Origin: a bacterium
Lineage (GTDB): Bacteria > Joyebacterota > Joyebacteria > Joyebacterales > Joyebacteraceae
DNA length: 64,000 nt
Assembly (NCBI GenBank): GCA_025782395.1
Contig: JALGZD010000120.1
Coordinates: forward strand, 44,607 to 108,606
Reading direction: 5' to 3'
Shown: positions 37,422 through 47,236 of the stretch, in pieces
Numbering within the stretch: the stretch's first letter is position 1
How the letters are laid out: each line of letters begins with the position of its first letter
Notes under the pieces: model-generated
Databases searched by the model: none
What the model was told of the DNA's origin: nothing
Seen by the model: only the letters and a program-made list of their open reading frames with translations
Program-made: the position numbers and the translations under genes

Positions 37422-37750
37422 GTAGTGAAAACGTGCGAGTAGTAGAGAAACCGTGCGAGGCGACGGGGACGGGCAACACCCCGGCGTCGGGACCGCTGGG
37501 AGGGGCGGTAGTGGGTTCTGGGCAGGAACTCTTGTGGATAAGTGTGAACAACCGGCCCCCACAGACGTATCTCCTTATAAGACAGTGAGTTAGGAAGAAA
37601 GGCCGGTGACGCTGGCAATCGGTTATCCACCGGAACTGAAGCTTGTCAATTGAGGATGGGTCGTGCAAGTGCGCATGGCTGACGAGGTTCCGGTGACACT
37701 GGTGTGCACGGAGTCCACGGCGACGAGGGTGTGCCCCCAAGGAGGGCGAG
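37422..37750 (+). promoter_or_regulatory. region upstream of the V-ATPase operon, with a DnaA box
   Basis: No gene is convincingly supported. A perfect DnaA box (TTATCCACA on the minus strand) lies at 37533-37541, and a one-mismatch copy TTATCCACC at 37623-37631. A TATAAG sequence at 37576-37581 may be a -10 element but lacks a good -35. The region must contain the promoter for the ATPase operon. Confidence 0.4.
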
Positions 37751-38065
37751 TTGGTCTCGGACGCAATCCGAAGGATCAAAGACAAAGAGACGGAAGCCGA
37801 CGAGCTTGTGCGCCGCGCTAGCGGTGACAGCAAGAGACGAGTCGCTGAGGCGCACGAAAAGGCCGTAGGCGTGGTCGACGAAATGCGCGCGGAGGCGAGA
37901 AGAGGTGAACAGCTATTGCTGGCGACCGCGCGCAGCGAGGCGGAGGCAGTTGCAGAGGGAATTGCAGCCGAGAGCACGACGAGTGTCCGGGGCACGCGTG
38001 AAAACGCGGAGTCGAAGATCAGTGACGGAGTAGCGAAGGTTCTTGAGTCCCTGGTTTCAGGCTGA
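37751..38065 (+). CDS. V/A-type ATPase peripheral stalk subunit G/H
   Basis: A 104-residue, highly charged helical protein rich in Glu, Ala and Arg, with a continuous coiled-coil pattern (ADELVRRASGDSKRRVAEAH, RSEAEAVAEGIAAES). It corresponds to subunit G/H of archaeal and Thermus ATPases, which pairs with subunit E to make the peripheral stalks. Start is TTG at 37751 with AAGGAGG six bases upstream. It is the first gene of the operon G-I-K-E-C-F-A-B-D, the same order as in Thermus. Confidence 0.8.
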   Translation: MVSDAIRRIKDKETEADELVRRASGDSKRRVAEAHEKAVGVVDEMRAEARRGEQLLLATARSEAEAVAEGIAAESTTSVRGTRENAESKISDGVAKVLESLVSG

Positions 38066-38091
38066 CCTTCCATCGCAAGGAAGAGCACCGG

Positions 38092-40101
38092 ATGGCCGTA
38101 AGCCGCATGAGAAAGATCCAGATCCTGGCGCACGACAGTGTCAGGAGCGATGTTGTCGCCGCCCTTCGTGATGAGGGCGTGCTTCACGTCACGTCGCCGT
38201 CAATCGAGCTTGGAACAGTTGGTGACAGCGAGACGCGGAGGATGCGGGAACGGGAGATAGCGGGTGAGCTCGGCAAGCTCGAGTACATCCGCAATTTTCT
38301 GAAGCCGCACTACGTGCCGTCGAAGAAGGGTCTCGACAAGATGTTCAATCCGAAGCTCTTCGTTGCTGAGAAAGAGCTGCGGGCGACGGTCGACTCGTTC
38401 ACCACGGAGGAATGGTACCAGCGCTGCGTCGACCTTGAGGGACGGATGCGAAGCGCAGAAGCGGAGATCGTGCGAAAGACGGCACTCGCAGCGGAACTCG
38501 GACACTGGTCGGACGCGGGAATAGACGTCGAAGAGCTGGTTGACACACGATTGACGCGTGTCGCGCCGATCACAGTGGAGGCGGGAGAGTCGGCGGAACT
38601 CCGGGCGTCTCTTGAGAGCGCGGTGGCGGAATCGGAGATCATTGAGATATCCGGAAGCGGCGCGACGGCCTACCTGGTGATCGTCTATCTGAAGGAAAGA
38701 GAGGCAGAAGCAGCGCTGATTCTGAAGCAACACAGCGCGAGATGGGCCGACCTCTCTGGTGCGACGGGTACGCCCGGGGATGCGGCGGGCCGGCTTCTCG
38801 ATGACGCGACTGGTCTGTCCGACGAGATAGAGAAGATGAAGGAAGAAGCCGCAGAACTGGCGAGGAATTACGAAGACGTCCTTGTGGTTCTTGACGAGGT
38901 GTCGGAGAGGCTCGGAAAGGAATCAGTCCAGGAGAACTTCGGTTCGACGGAAGCGACGTTCCTCGTGGAGGGCTGGATGCGCACGCGGGACGAGGAGCGC
39001 GTCCGCGAGCGACTCGCAACCATCAAGAGCGTCACGGGTTTCGCCGACGCTCCGCATGTGCCACCCCTACATATAGAGACGCGTGACCCTGAGCCGGGGG
39101 AGGACATCCCCGTCGATTTCAACAACTCCGGGTTGATCGCCCCGTTCGAGTTCGTCACGACTCTCTACTCGCGCCCCGCCTACTGGGAGAATGACCCAAC
39201 CCCGCTCCTCGCGCCCTTCTTCATCATCTTCTTCGGTCTGTGTGTGAGTGACGGCGGATATGGTATCACGCTCGCCCTCCTGGCCTTGTGGCTCATGAGA
39301 AAAATGCCGGAGGGTGGCGGGCGACAGCTCATGAAACTGCTGATGATGGGCGGAGTATCGACGGCGGTGGTGGGGCTCATCACAGGGGGGTGGTTCGGGA
39401 TAGACCCGGACGTGATGCCGGCGTTCATCCGGAACGCGATCGTTCTCAACCCGCTTGCCGAACCAATGAAGATGCTGAACGTGGTCTTCATCATCGGGAT
39501 AGTGCAGATATTTACGGGCCTCGCGATCAAGATGGTCGTCGACTTCAAGGCGAAGCGCTGGCTGGACGGCATCCTGGATCAGTTCCTCTGGATCGTTTTC
39601 CTCACGTTCCTCGTGCCGCTCGGTTATGATTTCATTCTTGGCGGAGATGTCTCGCCGGGGATAACGGCGATCGCGGGACGGGGAGCGCAGATATGCGGCG
39701 TGCTCGTCATTCTCACCGGGGCGCGGAAGAACGCCAACCCTGTGCTGAAGCTCTTGGGCGGGATACTCAAGCTTTACGACATTGTCGGCTACTTCGGCGA
39801 CGTTCTCTCATACGCGCGACTCCTGGCGCTCGGCCTTGCGACGGGCGCCATTGCGATGGCAATAAACGGTGTCGCCGAGATGGCGATGGGGATACCGGTG
39901 GCGGGTCCCGTTGCCGCCGTCTTGATTCTCATCGCCGGCCACCTCTTCAATCTTGCAGTGAACTGCCTCGGGGGCTTTGTCCACTCAGCGAGACTTCAGT
40001 ACCTCGAATACTTCGGGAAGTTCTTCACAGGTGGCGGGCATGCGTTCCAACCGTTCGCGTCGGCGAGGAGATACTCCGAGGTCAGGAGACAAGAGAGTTA
40101 G
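38092..40101 (+). CDS. atpI: V/A-type ATPase subunit I (a-type membrane subunit)
   Basis: A 669-residue two-part protein. The N-terminal half (1-350) is a cytoplasmic arm with coiled coils that holds the peripheral stalks. The C-terminal half has about seven or eight helices and contains the half-channels, beginning at PTPLLAPFFIIFFGLCVSDGGYG (in part). The essential Arg is expected in the segment DVLSYARLLALGLATGAI. Length is normal for bacterial and archaeal subunit I. ATG at 38092 follows the G subunit by 26 bases. Confidence 0.94.
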   Translation: MAVSRMRKIQILAHDSVRSDVVAALRDEGVLHVTSPSIELGTVGDSETRRMREREIAGELGKLEYIRNFLKPHYVPSKKGLDKMFNPKLFVAEKELRATVDSFTTEEWYQRCVDLEGRMRSAEAEIVRKTALAAELGHWSDAGIDVEELVDTRLTRVAPITVEAGESAELRASLESAVAESEIIEISGSGATAYLVIVYLKEREAEAALILKQHSARWADLSGATGTPGDAAGRLLDDATGLSDEIEKMKEEAAELARNYEDVLVVLDEVSERLGKESVQENFGSTEATFLVEGWMRTRDEERVRERLATIKSVTGFADAPHVPPLHIETRDPEPGEDIPVDFNNSGLIAPFEFVTTLYSRPAYWENDPTPLLAPFFIIFFGLCVSDGGYGITLALLALWLMRKMPEGGGRQLMKLLMMGGVSTAVVGLITGGWFGIDPDVMPAFIRNAIVLNPLAEPMKMLNVVFIIGIVQIFTGLAIKMVVDFKAKRWLDGILDQFLWIVFLTFLVPLGYDFILGGDVSPGITAIAGRGAQICGVLVILTGARKNANPVLKLLGGILKLYDIVGYFGDVLSYARLLALGLATGAIAMAINGVAEMAMGIPVAGPVAAVLILIAGHLFNLAVNCLGGFVHSARLQYLEYFGKFFTGGGHAFQPFASARRYSEVRRQES

Positions 40102-40143
40102 TCCAAAGAGGAGCACTCGAAACCTCGAGGGAAGGAGTCTGGG

Positions 40144-40605
40144 ATGGATGGACTGATGTTGGGAATGGCAGGCGCTGCGCTTGCGGCGGCGCTTGCGGGC
40201 ACCGGCTCTGCGATTGGGACGGGCATTGCTGGGCAGGCGGGATCGGGAGTTGTGGCGGAGGATCCCGAGAAATTCGGAAGATTACTCCTCCTCCAGGCGC
40301 TGCCGGGAACACAGGGCATCTACGGCATCGTCGGTTTGTTCCTTGCCATCAACAAGCTGACAGCTCTTGGTATGGGCGCGATGACGGTGGGGCAAGGCTG
40401 GCAGATTCTCTTCGCGTGCATTCCGCTCGCAATCACCGGACTCACATCCGGCATAGCGCAGGGCAAAGTAGCTGGTGCGGCCTGCGGGCTCGTTGCCAAG
40501 CGGCCGGACGAGATGGGCAAGGGAATGATCTTCGCCATCGTTGTCGAGACCTACGCTGTTCTTGGTCTCCTCGGTACGATTCTCCTGCTCGGTAACGTCA
40601 CATAG
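40144..40605 (+). CDS. atpK: V/A-type ATPase c-ring proteolipid subunit K, Na+-type
   Basis: A 153-residue protein made of two helical hairpins, as in Enterococcus hirae NtpK. The ion-binding set of NtpK (L61, T64, Q65, Y68, Q110, E139) corresponds here to L53, T56, Q57 and Y60 in LPGTQGIY, Q106 in GIAQGKVAG, and E135 in VVETYAVLG. Only the second hairpin has the carboxylate. All ligands are conserved, so Na+ rather than H+ coupling is predicted. The start has GGAAGGAG upstream. Confidence 0.94.
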   Translation: MDGLMLGMAGAALAAALAGTGSAIGTGIAGQAGSGVVAEDPEKFGRLLLLQALPGTQGIYGIVGLFLAINKLTALGMGAMTVGQGWQILFACIPLAITGLTSGIAQGKVAGAACGLVAKRPDEMGKGMIFAIVVETYAVLGLLGTILLLGNVT

Positions 40606-40707
40606 CATCTGATGATCGGTCGTCGGGTTCGGCGGCTGGCGCATCGCGAGTGCCCGGGTCCTTGCCGGGCGAGGAATCGGTGAACGGACGATAAGGCTGG
40701 GTGAGAG

Positions 40708-41301
40708 ATGGCAGTAGACGACATCCTGAAGAAGATCACATCCGACGCGGAGATGGCTGCTCAGGAGATCCTCGCCGAAGGGACACGTGATAGCGAGGAG
40801 ATCCTCGAAAGAGCGCGGGCGGACGCAGAGGCGCTCAGGAAGCGACTGAGAGCGAAGGCGGAGCAGCGTGCAGAGGAAGAGAGAAACCGCGTCGTGACGC
40901 TGGCGCGTCTGTCGGCACGGCGCGATCTGCTGAGTGAGAAACAGCTCCTTATCGGCAAGGTCTTCGAGGAGACGAGAAAGCGCATACTCACCATGGGGCG
41001 TGATGATTACCGCCGTCTCATCAAGAGTTTCCTCCTTGCCGCGATCGAATCAGGCAGTGAAGAAGTTATCATCGGCGAGCACGAGAACCGGATCGATCAG
41101 GCATTTCTGGACGAGGTCGCGGGGGAGTTCGGGAAGAGTGGCGGACTCAGGCTCTCCCCGGAGAGGGGCGCAATGGACGGCGGCTTCATCCTGCGCGAAG
41201 GCAAGACGGCGACGAATTGTACCCTCGATACGATCCTGCGCGATGCGCAGGAGAACCTCGAGACGGAGGTTGCGACGATCCTGTTCGGAGCCGGGAGCTA
41301 G
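40708..41301 (+). CDS. atpE: V/A-type ATPase subunit E
   Basis: A 197-residue peripheral-stalk subunit. The N-terminal 100 residues are a long charged helix (ILAEGTRDSEEILERARADA, RAEEERNRVVTLARLSARRD) that should pair with subunit G/H. The C-terminal globular domain has the pattern SGGLRLSPERGAMDGGFILREGK seen in subunit E (DGGxIxxxG). The TAG stop overlaps the first base of a 29-bp tandem repeat that separates this gene from subunit C. Confidence 0.88.
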   Translation: MAVDDILKKITSDAEMAAQEILAEGTRDSEEILERARADAEALRKRLRAKAEQRAEEERNRVVTLARLSARRDLLSEKQLLIGKVFEETRKRILTMGRDDYRRLIKSFLLAAIESGSEEVIIGEHENRIDQAFLDEVAGEFGKSGGLRLSPERGAMDGGFILREGKTATNCTLDTILRDAQENLETEVATILFGAGS

Positions 41302-41369
41302 CGGGCCCACCCGCCAACTCACCGATTGGGCGGGCCCACCCGCCAACTGACCGATTGGGCGGGCCCATG
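41301..41369 (+). repeat. tandem 29-bp GC-rich repeat in the V-ATPase operon
   Basis: Two full copies (41301-41329 and 41330-41358, one mismatch) and an 11-base partial copy. The unit starts GCGGGCCCACCCGCCAACT. Each unit contains CCCGCC that can pair with GGCGGG at the beginning of the next, so the transcript can fold into successive hairpins. It lies in the 103-base spacer between subunits E and C. Confidence 0.85.
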
Positions 41370-41404
41370 GGGATTGGATTTGACTGCCAGGAAGAACCAT
41401 CGGG

Positions 41405-42412
41405 ATGAGCATGGCTGACGACACAAGATACGCATACGCGGTAGCGCGAGTCCGCGGGATGGAGACGCGCCTCCTGGACCGCCAGTGGATCGAGAGGCTC
41501 CTGTCGGAGTCGGCGGATGGCGCGCTCAAGGCGCTGGCCGATTCCGCATATCAGGACGCGCTCGCTGACGTGGACAGCCCGGAGGCGATCGAGATCGGGC
41601 TCGAGAAAGCCGTGGCCGAGCTGCTGACGACGATTGCAGAGATGGCGCCGGATCCCGAGTTGATCGATCTCTTCCGCATCCGCTGGGACTACCGCAACCT
41701 GAAGTCGCTCCTGAAGGCTTCGCTGCTCAAGATCGAGGGCGGTGAGACCGGAGTTGTCGACGGGATCGGAACGGTGCCGGCCGCCGCACTTGAGACGGCG
41801 GTGCGGGACAAGGACTACACAATGCTCCCCGGATTTCTGGCCAACGCCGCGCGCGACGCTGGGGAAGCATACCGCGACCAAGGGGAGCTCTCTATCATCG
41901 ACCAGATAATCGACGCGTCGCTCTGGGATCACTCGCTGGCAACGGCAACGGCAGCGGGCAACGGCTTCCTGAGCAGCTACTTCCAGGCAGAGATAGATCT
42001 CATCAACATCAAGACCTTCGTGCGCATAAAGGCAATGAACAGAGACCAGAACGATCTTGCACGTGCACTCATTCCCGGCGGGACTCTCGATCTCTCATTC
42101 TTCCGCGCAGCGCTGGGGGAGCCGATCGGCACCTTCGCCGGGAGCATCGAGTACGGAAGGTATGGAGTGCTGGCCGAGGTGCTGCGCGAGTCGTCACCGG
42201 AGAACAGATATGCGCTCGAGCTCGCGTGCGACAACGTCCTGATCCGATTCGTCGAGAGAGCGAAGACGGCGGCGTACGGTATCGAACCGCTCGTTGCCTT
42301 CATCTTGTATAGAACAATGGAGATCAAGCTTGTGAGAACCGCGATCGTCGCGAAACTGGACGGCGTTGAACGTGGAGAGGTCGAGGAACGACTGAGGACA
42401 ATCCATGTCTAA
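41405..42412 (+). CDS. atpC: V/A-type ATPase subunit C (d-type, central stalk socket)
   Basis: A 335-residue, mostly helical protein of the AhaC/V-ATPase d family, which sits on the c-ring and receives the central rotor. Family features are the N-terminal YAYAVARVRGMETRLLDRQW, the segment IRWDYRNLKSLLKA near residue 95, and the C-terminal LVAFILYRTMEIKLVRTAI. Two in-frame ATGs (41405 and 41411) are possible. Its stop overlaps the subunit F start by 8 bases. Confidence 0.92.
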   Translation: MSMADDTRYAYAVARVRGMETRLLDRQWIERLLSESADGALKALADSAYQDALADVDSPEAIEIGLEKAVAELLTTIAEMAPDPELIDLFRIRWDYRNLKSLLKASLLKIEGGETGVVDGIGTVPAAALETAVRDKDYTMLPGFLANAARDAGEAYRDQGELSIIDQIIDASLWDHSLATATAAGNGFLSSYFQAEIDLINIKTFVRIKAMNRDQNDLARALIPGGTLDLSFFRAALGEPIGTFAGSIEYGRYGVLAEVLRESSPENRYALELACDNVLIRFVERAKTAAYGIEPLVAFILYRTMEIKLVRTAIVAKLDGVERGEVEERLRTIHV

Positions 42413-42731
42413 GATTGCGTTCATCGGAGACCGGGATTCTGTCTGGGGCTTCAAGGCCTTCGGGATCACGGCGCTGCCGGCAACGGGGACGGAGGAGGCG
42501 CGCGACGCCTTCACGGCTGCCGTCAAACAGGGTCACGCAATCATCTTTGTGACCGAGGACGTCTATGAGGCCTGTTCCGAACAGATTGCGGAGTACAGGG
42601 ATCAAGCGCTCCCGACAGTCACCGTACTTCCGAGCGTGAAAGGTTCGCGCGGAATCGCCACGGCCGAGATCCACAAGGCTGTCTCGGCGGCCGTCGGCGC
42701 CGACATCCTGTCGGTATCCGGGGACAACTAA
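42405..42731 (+). CDS. atpF: V/A-type ATPase subunit F
   Basis: A 108-residue Rossmann-like protein of the central rotor. The family start [19 protein letters not shown] is clear (AhaF: IGDxDxxxGFxLAG). The middle has [12 protein letters not shown] and the C-terminal helix is predicted to extend along the rotor shaft. The start lies inside the end of subunit C (8-base overlap), indicating coupled translation. Confidence 0.93.
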   Translation: MSKIAFIGDRDSVWGFKAFGITALPATGTEEARDAFTAAVKQGHAIIFVTEDVYEACSEQIAEYRDQALPTVTVLPSVKGSRGIATAEIHKAVSAAVGADILSVSGDN

Positions 42732-42817
42732 GCCCCGAAGAGTCCGGCAGAAACAGACGTTCCATGGCGGTGCGAACAGGCACGCCGGTGCTGATGCAGG
42801 CTGACAGGAGAAGGAGA

Positions 42818-44611
42818 ATGGGAGAAACCAGAGTTCAGGGGACCATCAGAAAGGTGTCGGGACCGCTCGTGGTGGCGGACGGCATGCGCGCGGCCAGGAT
42901 GTTCGACGTGGTGCTCGTCAGTGAGAAGAACCTCATCGGCGAGATCATCGAGATCAAGGGCGACCTCGCATCCATCCAGGTCTACGAGGATACGAGTGGA
43001 CTCGGCCCGGGTGAGCCCGTCGTCTCGACTGGTGAGCCTCTCTCCGTTGAGCTGGGGCCGGGCATCATCGAGTCCATCTACGACGGCATCCAGCGACCGC
43101 TCGACAAGATCGAGAAAATAGCCGGTGCGCTCATCACGCGGGGTATCAGCGTTCCGGGTCTCGACCGCGAGAAGAAATGGGAGTTTGTGGCGACGGCGAA
43201 GGTTGGGGATGAAGTTGTGGGCGGTAGCATCCTGGGTACGGTGCAGGAGTCGACCCTCGTTGAGCATAGGATCATGGTGCCCCCGAGAACCAAGGGTAAG
43301 ATAACGAAGATCGTGAGCGGGAGCTTCACGGTAGCAGAGACCGTGGCCGTCCTTGAAGATGGCGGCAAGACACACAACCTGACGCTCATGCAGCGTTGGC
43401 CCGTCCGGCTCCCGCGTCCGTACCAGGACAGGTTGACCCCGGTTGAGCCGCTCGTCACCGGGCAACGCGTCATCGATGCATTCTTTCCGATCGCGAAGGG
43501 TGGAACCGCGTGTGTGCCGGGTCCGTTCGGAGCCGGGAAGACGGTCATCCAGCACCAGCTCGCGAAGTGGGCCGATGCTGAGATCGTCATCTTCGTCGGC
43601 TGCGGCGAGCGCGGCAACGAGATGACCGACGTCCTCCTTGAGTTCCCGGAACTCAAAGATCCAAGGTCGGGCGAGCCTCTCATGAAACGCACAGTGCTTG
43701 TGGCGAACACCTCCAACATGCCGGTGGCGGCGCGCGAGGCATCCATCTACACAGGGATGACGATCGCGGAGTACTTCCGGGACATGGGTTACTCAGTGGC
43801 GCTCATGGCGGACTCAACGTCGCGATGGGCCGAGGCTCTTCGTGAGATGTCAGGCCGACTCGAGGAGATGCCTGGAGAGGAAGGCTACCCCGCCTACCTC
43901 CCTGCGCGTGCGGCACAGTTCTACGAGCGCGCCGGGCGCGTCCGCTGCATCGGAGGAGACGATCGGATCGGTGCCCTTTCTGCGATCGGTGCGGTCTCGC
44001 CTCCCGGAGGCGACCTCTCTGATCCGGTCGTCCAGGCGAGCCTCAAGGTCGTCAAGGTCTTCTGGTCGCTGGAGGACTGGCTGGCATACGAGCGCCATTT
44101 CCCGGCGATCAACTGGCTGACGAGCTATTCTCTCTATCACGAGATGCTCTCGGAGTACTTCAGAACAGAGGTCTCTGAAGAGTGGGAGGATTTGCGGCAG
44201 GAGTCGATGAGGATTCTCCAGAAGGAAGCTGAGCTCAAGGAGATAGCGCGGCTGGTCGGGACGGACGCCCTGTCGGATCGAGACCGGCTGATCCTTGCGA
44301 CGGCGAAGTCTCTACGAGAGGACTTCCTGCACCAGAACGCGTTCGACGATGTGGACACATACACATCGTTCCCGAAGCAGTTCAAGATGCTCACAAACAT
44401 CATTGGATTTGACCGGCTTTCCCGGGACGCCGTAGAGCAGGGCGTGACTGCGGAGGAGCTTTTTGCGCTACCCGCGCAGGAAGACATCGTCAGGTCGCGG
44501 TATATCCCGGAATCACAGATGGAGGAGTTCGATGCCGTCTGGGGCCGGATCGAGCAGCAGATCGGCGAGCTTGTGGAGAAGAAAGTCGGTTCCGAGGAGG
44601 TCGTAGCCTAA
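42818..44611 (+). CDS. atpA: V/A-type ATPase catalytic subunit A
   Basis: A 597-residue catalytic subunit. The P-loop [13 protein letters not shown] lies near residue 235, the catalytic Glu segment [13 protein letters not shown] follows, and the Walker B region has [22 protein letters not shown]. The non-homologous region of about 90 residues typical of A-type subunits is present after residue 110. ATG 42818 ([10 protein letters not shown]) has AGGAG seven bases upstream; a start at 42764 would add 18 residues with no similarity. The stop overlaps the start of subunit B (TAATG). Confidence 0.97.
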   Translation: MGETRVQGTIRKVSGPLVVADGMRAARMFDVVLVSEKNLIGEIIEIKGDLASIQVYEDTSGLGPGEPVVSTGEPLSVELGPGIIESIYDGIQRPLDKIEKIAGALITRGISVPGLDREKKWEFVATAKVGDEVVGGSILGTVQESTLVEHRIMVPPRTKGKITKIVSGSFTVAETVAVLEDGGKTHNLTLMQRWPVRLPRPYQDRLTPVEPLVTGQRVIDAFFPIAKGGTACVPGPFGAGKTVIQHQLAKWADAEIVIFVGCGERGNEMTDVLLEFPELKDPRSGEPLMKRTVLVANTSNMPVAAREASIYTGMTIAEYFRDMGYSVALMADSTSRWAEALREMSGRLEEMPGEEGYPAYLPARAAQFYERAGRVRCIGGDDRIGALSAIGAVSPPGGDLSDPVVQASLKVVKVFWSLEDWLAYERHFPAINWLTSYSLYHEMLSEYFRTEVSEEWEDLRQESMRILQKEAELKEIARLVGTDALSDRDRLILATAKSLREDFLHQNAFDDVDTYTSFPKQFKMLTNIIGFDRLSRDAVEQGVTAEELFALPAQEDIVRSRYIPESQMEEFDAVWGRIEQQIGELVEKKVGSEEVVA

Positions 44612-45999
44612 TGGTCAAGGAATACATGACCGTCCAGGATGTTGCCGGACCGCTGCTCCTGGTGGGCGGCGTCTCCGGCGTGAAGTACGAGGAGCTGGTT
44701 GAGGTTGAACTGCCGGGTGGTGATGTGAGGCGGGGCAAGGTGTTGGAGGTGAACGAGGACACAGCACTCGTGCAGTTGTTCGAGGGCGCGACGGGCGTCA
44801 GCGTCGACAGCGCGCGGGTGCGTTTCCTCGGCAAGGGTCTCGAACTCGGGCTCTCGCGCGACATGCTGGGCCGCGTCTTCGACGGGCTGGGAGGCCCGAA
44901 GGATGGCGGACCCGCGATCATTCCCGAGGTGAAGCGCGACGTGGCCGGTGCACCGATCAATCCATGGGCACGCAACTACCCGAACGAGTTCATCCAGACC
45001 GGCATATCGGCGATCGACGGCCTGAACACTCTCGTCAGAGGTCAGAAGCTTCCCATCTTCTCAGGTTTCGGTCTCCCGCACGCGGAGCTCGTGGCGCAGA
45101 TCGCGCGCCAGGCGAAGGTTCAAGGGACGGAAGAGGAGTTCGCGGTCGTATTCGCCGCGATGGGTATTACGTTTGAGGAGGCTGAGTACTTCATCGCCGA
45201 TTTCCGGAGAACGGGCGCCATTGATCGCGCCGTGCTCTTCGTGAACTTGGCGAGCGATCCGGCGATCGAGCGCATCGCGACACCGCGAATGGCGCTGACG
45301 GCGGCCGAGTATCTCGCGTTCGATCTTGAGATGCACGTTCTGGTCATTCTTACGGATCTTACGAATTACTGCGAAGCGCTACGCGAGATCTCTGCGGCGC
45401 GGAAGGAAGTCCCAGGAAGGCGTGGTTATCCGGGCTACCTCTATACGGATCTCTCGACAATCTACGAGCGGGCCGGTCGCATCAAGGGCAAGAAGGGTTC
45501 GATCACGCAGATCCCGGTGGTCTCCATGCCCGATGATGACAAGACACACCCGATTCCCGATCTGACCGGGTACATCACCGAGGGTCAGATAATCCTCGAC
45601 CGTGCTCTGCACAGGAAGGGCATCTACCCGCCCATCAATGTTCTCCCGTCGCTCTCTCGTCTGAGGGACAAGGGAATCGGCGAGGGCAAGACGCGCGAGG
45701 ATCACGCGAACCTGGCCAACCAGCTCTTTGCCGCGTACGCGCGCGGGAAGGAGGCTCAGGAGCTGGCCGTTATCCTTGGCGAGGGGGCGCTCTCACCCGA
45801 GGACAAGGCTTTCTTCAAGTTTGCCGAGGTCTTCGAGAACCGCTACGTCCGCCAGGCGCAGGATGAGAACCGAACCATCGATGAGACGCTGGCACTCGGC
45901 TGGGAGCTCCTCGAGATCCTCCCGAAGTCCGAGCTTAAGCGTGTGAAGCCGGAGCAGATCGATCGGTACATGAAGAAGACGGTGGCCGCCGGCGAGTAA
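44611..45999 (+). CDS. atpB: V/A-type ATPase subunit B
   Basis: A 462-residue non-catalytic nucleotide-binding subunit. It lacks a P-loop at the usual place ([18 protein letters not shown]), as expected for B subunits, and has the family segments [37 protein letters not shown] and [19 protein letters not shown]. With subunit A it forms the hexameric head. The ATG overlaps the stop of atpA by one base. Confidence 0.97.
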   Translation: MVKEYMTVQDVAGPLLLVGGVSGVKYEELVEVELPGGDVRRGKVLEVNEDTALVQLFEGATGVSVDSARVRFLGKGLELGLSRDMLGRVFDGLGGPKDGGPAIIPEVKRDVAGAPINPWARNYPNEFIQTGISAIDGLNTLVRGQKLPIFSGFGLPHAELVAQIARQAKVQGTEEEFAVVFAAMGITFEEAEYFIADFRRTGAIDRAVLFVNLASDPAIERIATPRMALTAAEYLAFDLEMHVLVILTDLTNYCEALREISAARKEVPGRRGYPGYLYTDLSTIYERAGRIKGKKGSITQIPVVSMPDDDKTHPIPDLTGYITEGQIILDRALHRKGIYPPINVLPSLSRLRDKGIGEGKTREDHANLANQLFAAYARGKEAQELAVILGEGALSPEDKAFFKFAEVFENRYVRQAQDENRTIDETLALGWELLEILPKSELKRVKPEQIDRYMKKTVAAGE

Positions 46000-46068
46000 G
46001 TCCGGACGGCAAACGCGGCGACTCCGGGCCGGCTGAAGCAGGCACGGATCCGGACGCGAGGAAGACAG

Positions 46069-46692
46069 ATGCGGCTACGCGCGAATCCCAATCGAATGCA
46101 GCTCCTGAGACTGAAGCGGCGCCTTCTCCTGGCGAAGCGCGGCCACAAGCTTCTCAAGGACAAACAGGAGGAGTTGATGCGCCGGTTCCTCGGAGTCGTG
46201 CATCGGGTCCGGGATCTCAGGCAGGAAGTGGAGGGAGAGCTGGCGTACGCCTACCGGGCGTTCGTCTCGGCTCGGTTCGAGATGAGCGGAAGCGCGATGG
46301 AAGCCGCGCTCGCGTTCTCACAGAGGATCGTGAAACTTCACCCCTCCCGCGAGCAGGTCATGAACATCAAGGTTCCTAACTTCGCAGTCGAGTTCCCGGA
46401 GGACGCTGAGTTCGGCTACGGTTTCGCCGACACGACCGCTGAACTCGACAACGCGCTCGAACTCTACGCCGCGGTGATGCCGAAGCTCATGCGACTCGCG
46501 GAGATGGAAAAGTCAGTCCAGCTGATCGCCGCTGAGCTTGAGAAGACACGCCGCCGGGTCAACGCGCTCGAGCATATCCTCGTGCCGAATCTGGAGGAGA
46601 CGATCCGCTTCATCGGCGACCGCTTGGCCGAGATGGAGCGGGAGACCGCAACGCGACTCATGAAGGTGAAGGAGATGGTGCGGGAGCACTAG
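46069..46692 (+). CDS. atpD: V/A-type ATPase subunit D (central rotor)
   Basis: A 207-residue coiled-coil rotor shaft protein. The N-terminal helix NPNRMQLLRLKRRLLLAKRG (NPTRxxLxxLKxRLxxAxRG in the family) and the C-terminal helix with RRVNALEHILVPNLEETIRF are diagnostic. It is the last gene of the ATPase operon. Its stop is 12 bases from the stop of the convergent cupin gene. Confidence 0.95.
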   Translation: MRLRANPNRMQLLRLKRRLLLAKRGHKLLKDKQEELMRRFLGVVHRVRDLRQEVEGELAYAYRAFVSARFEMSGSAMEAALAFSQRIVKLHPSREQVMNIKVPNFAVEFPEDAEFGYGFADTTAELDNALELYAAVMPKLMRLAEMEKSVQLIAAELEKTRRRVNALEHILVPNLEETIRFIGDRLAEMERETATRLMKVKEMVREH

Positions 46693-46721
46693 TTGGCTTG
46701 GATTTCACCCCGCTGCCAACT
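46691..46721. terminator. inverted repeat between convergent atpD and cupin genes
   Basis: A 7-bp perfect inverted repeat AGTTGGC/GCCAACT with a 17-base loop spans both stop codons. It lacks a U-tract, so any terminator role is weakly supported. Confidence 0.3.
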
Positions 46722-47067
46722 CCTGGTCTTCACGCCACGCGGGGTCGACAATGCAGAGGAAGGCCAGCGTTGAGGCCCCCGTGTTCTCTATCCACTGCAC
46801 CGAGTTCGGTGGAACATAGATAGCGTGCCCTGCCTGGACACTCCGAGACTCGTCGCCAACGTGCATCTCACCCAAGCCGGACAACACATAGTAGACCTCT
46901 GATGACGTAAGCCGATGGGGTACGGAGGCCTCGCCCGCCGCGACGACGGCGTGAGCGATGCTGTACCGGATCTCAGAGCTGTCTCTGTCCGGATGCAGGA
47001 TCTCCCGAAGTTCCGTATGATCCGCAGCGTGGATTCTCTCGATATGCCTGATGTCTTTGACTAACAC
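46705..47067 (-). CDS. small cupin-domain protein
   Basis: A 120-residue single-domain cupin. Cupin motif 1 is degenerate (GEASVPHRLTSSEVYYVLSG, with H and E) and motif 2 is AIYVPPNSVQWIENTG, where the final His of the usual metal site is replaced. The preserved beta-barrel pattern suggests binding of a small molecule; substrate unknown. I chose the GTG at 47067, which has GAGGAG six bases upstream. A longer start would add about 90 residues of low-quality sequence. It is divergent from the OmpA-like gene. Confidence 0.75.
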   Translation of the reverse strand: MLVKDIRHIERIHAADHTELREILHPDRDSSEIRYSIAHAVVAAGEASVPHRLTSSEVYYVLSGLGEMHVGDESRSVQAGHAIYVPPNSVQWIENTGASTLAFLCIVDPAWREDQELAAG

Positions 47068-47188
47068 AGAAATCTCCTCGCGCGATCCGTTTGACAGAAG
47101 AGCACGGGTAATGTACAGATCAGGGGCCAACGGGCCATTGGCTCGCTCCAGCGGAGAATAGCACATTCGTGAGCGGAGAGGAAAAGAA

Positions 47189-47206
47189 CTGCTACGATCG
47201 CAGCAG
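47189..47206. promoter_or_regulatory. imperfect palindrome upstream of the OmpA-like gene
   Basis: CTGCTACGATCGCAGCAG, an 18-bp palindrome with one mismatched pair, 31 bases before the start codon. It could be a repressor operator; no further support. Confidence 0.3.
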
Positions 47207-47236
47207 TCACGGCGCGGCCAGACAGGGGAGGAATCC

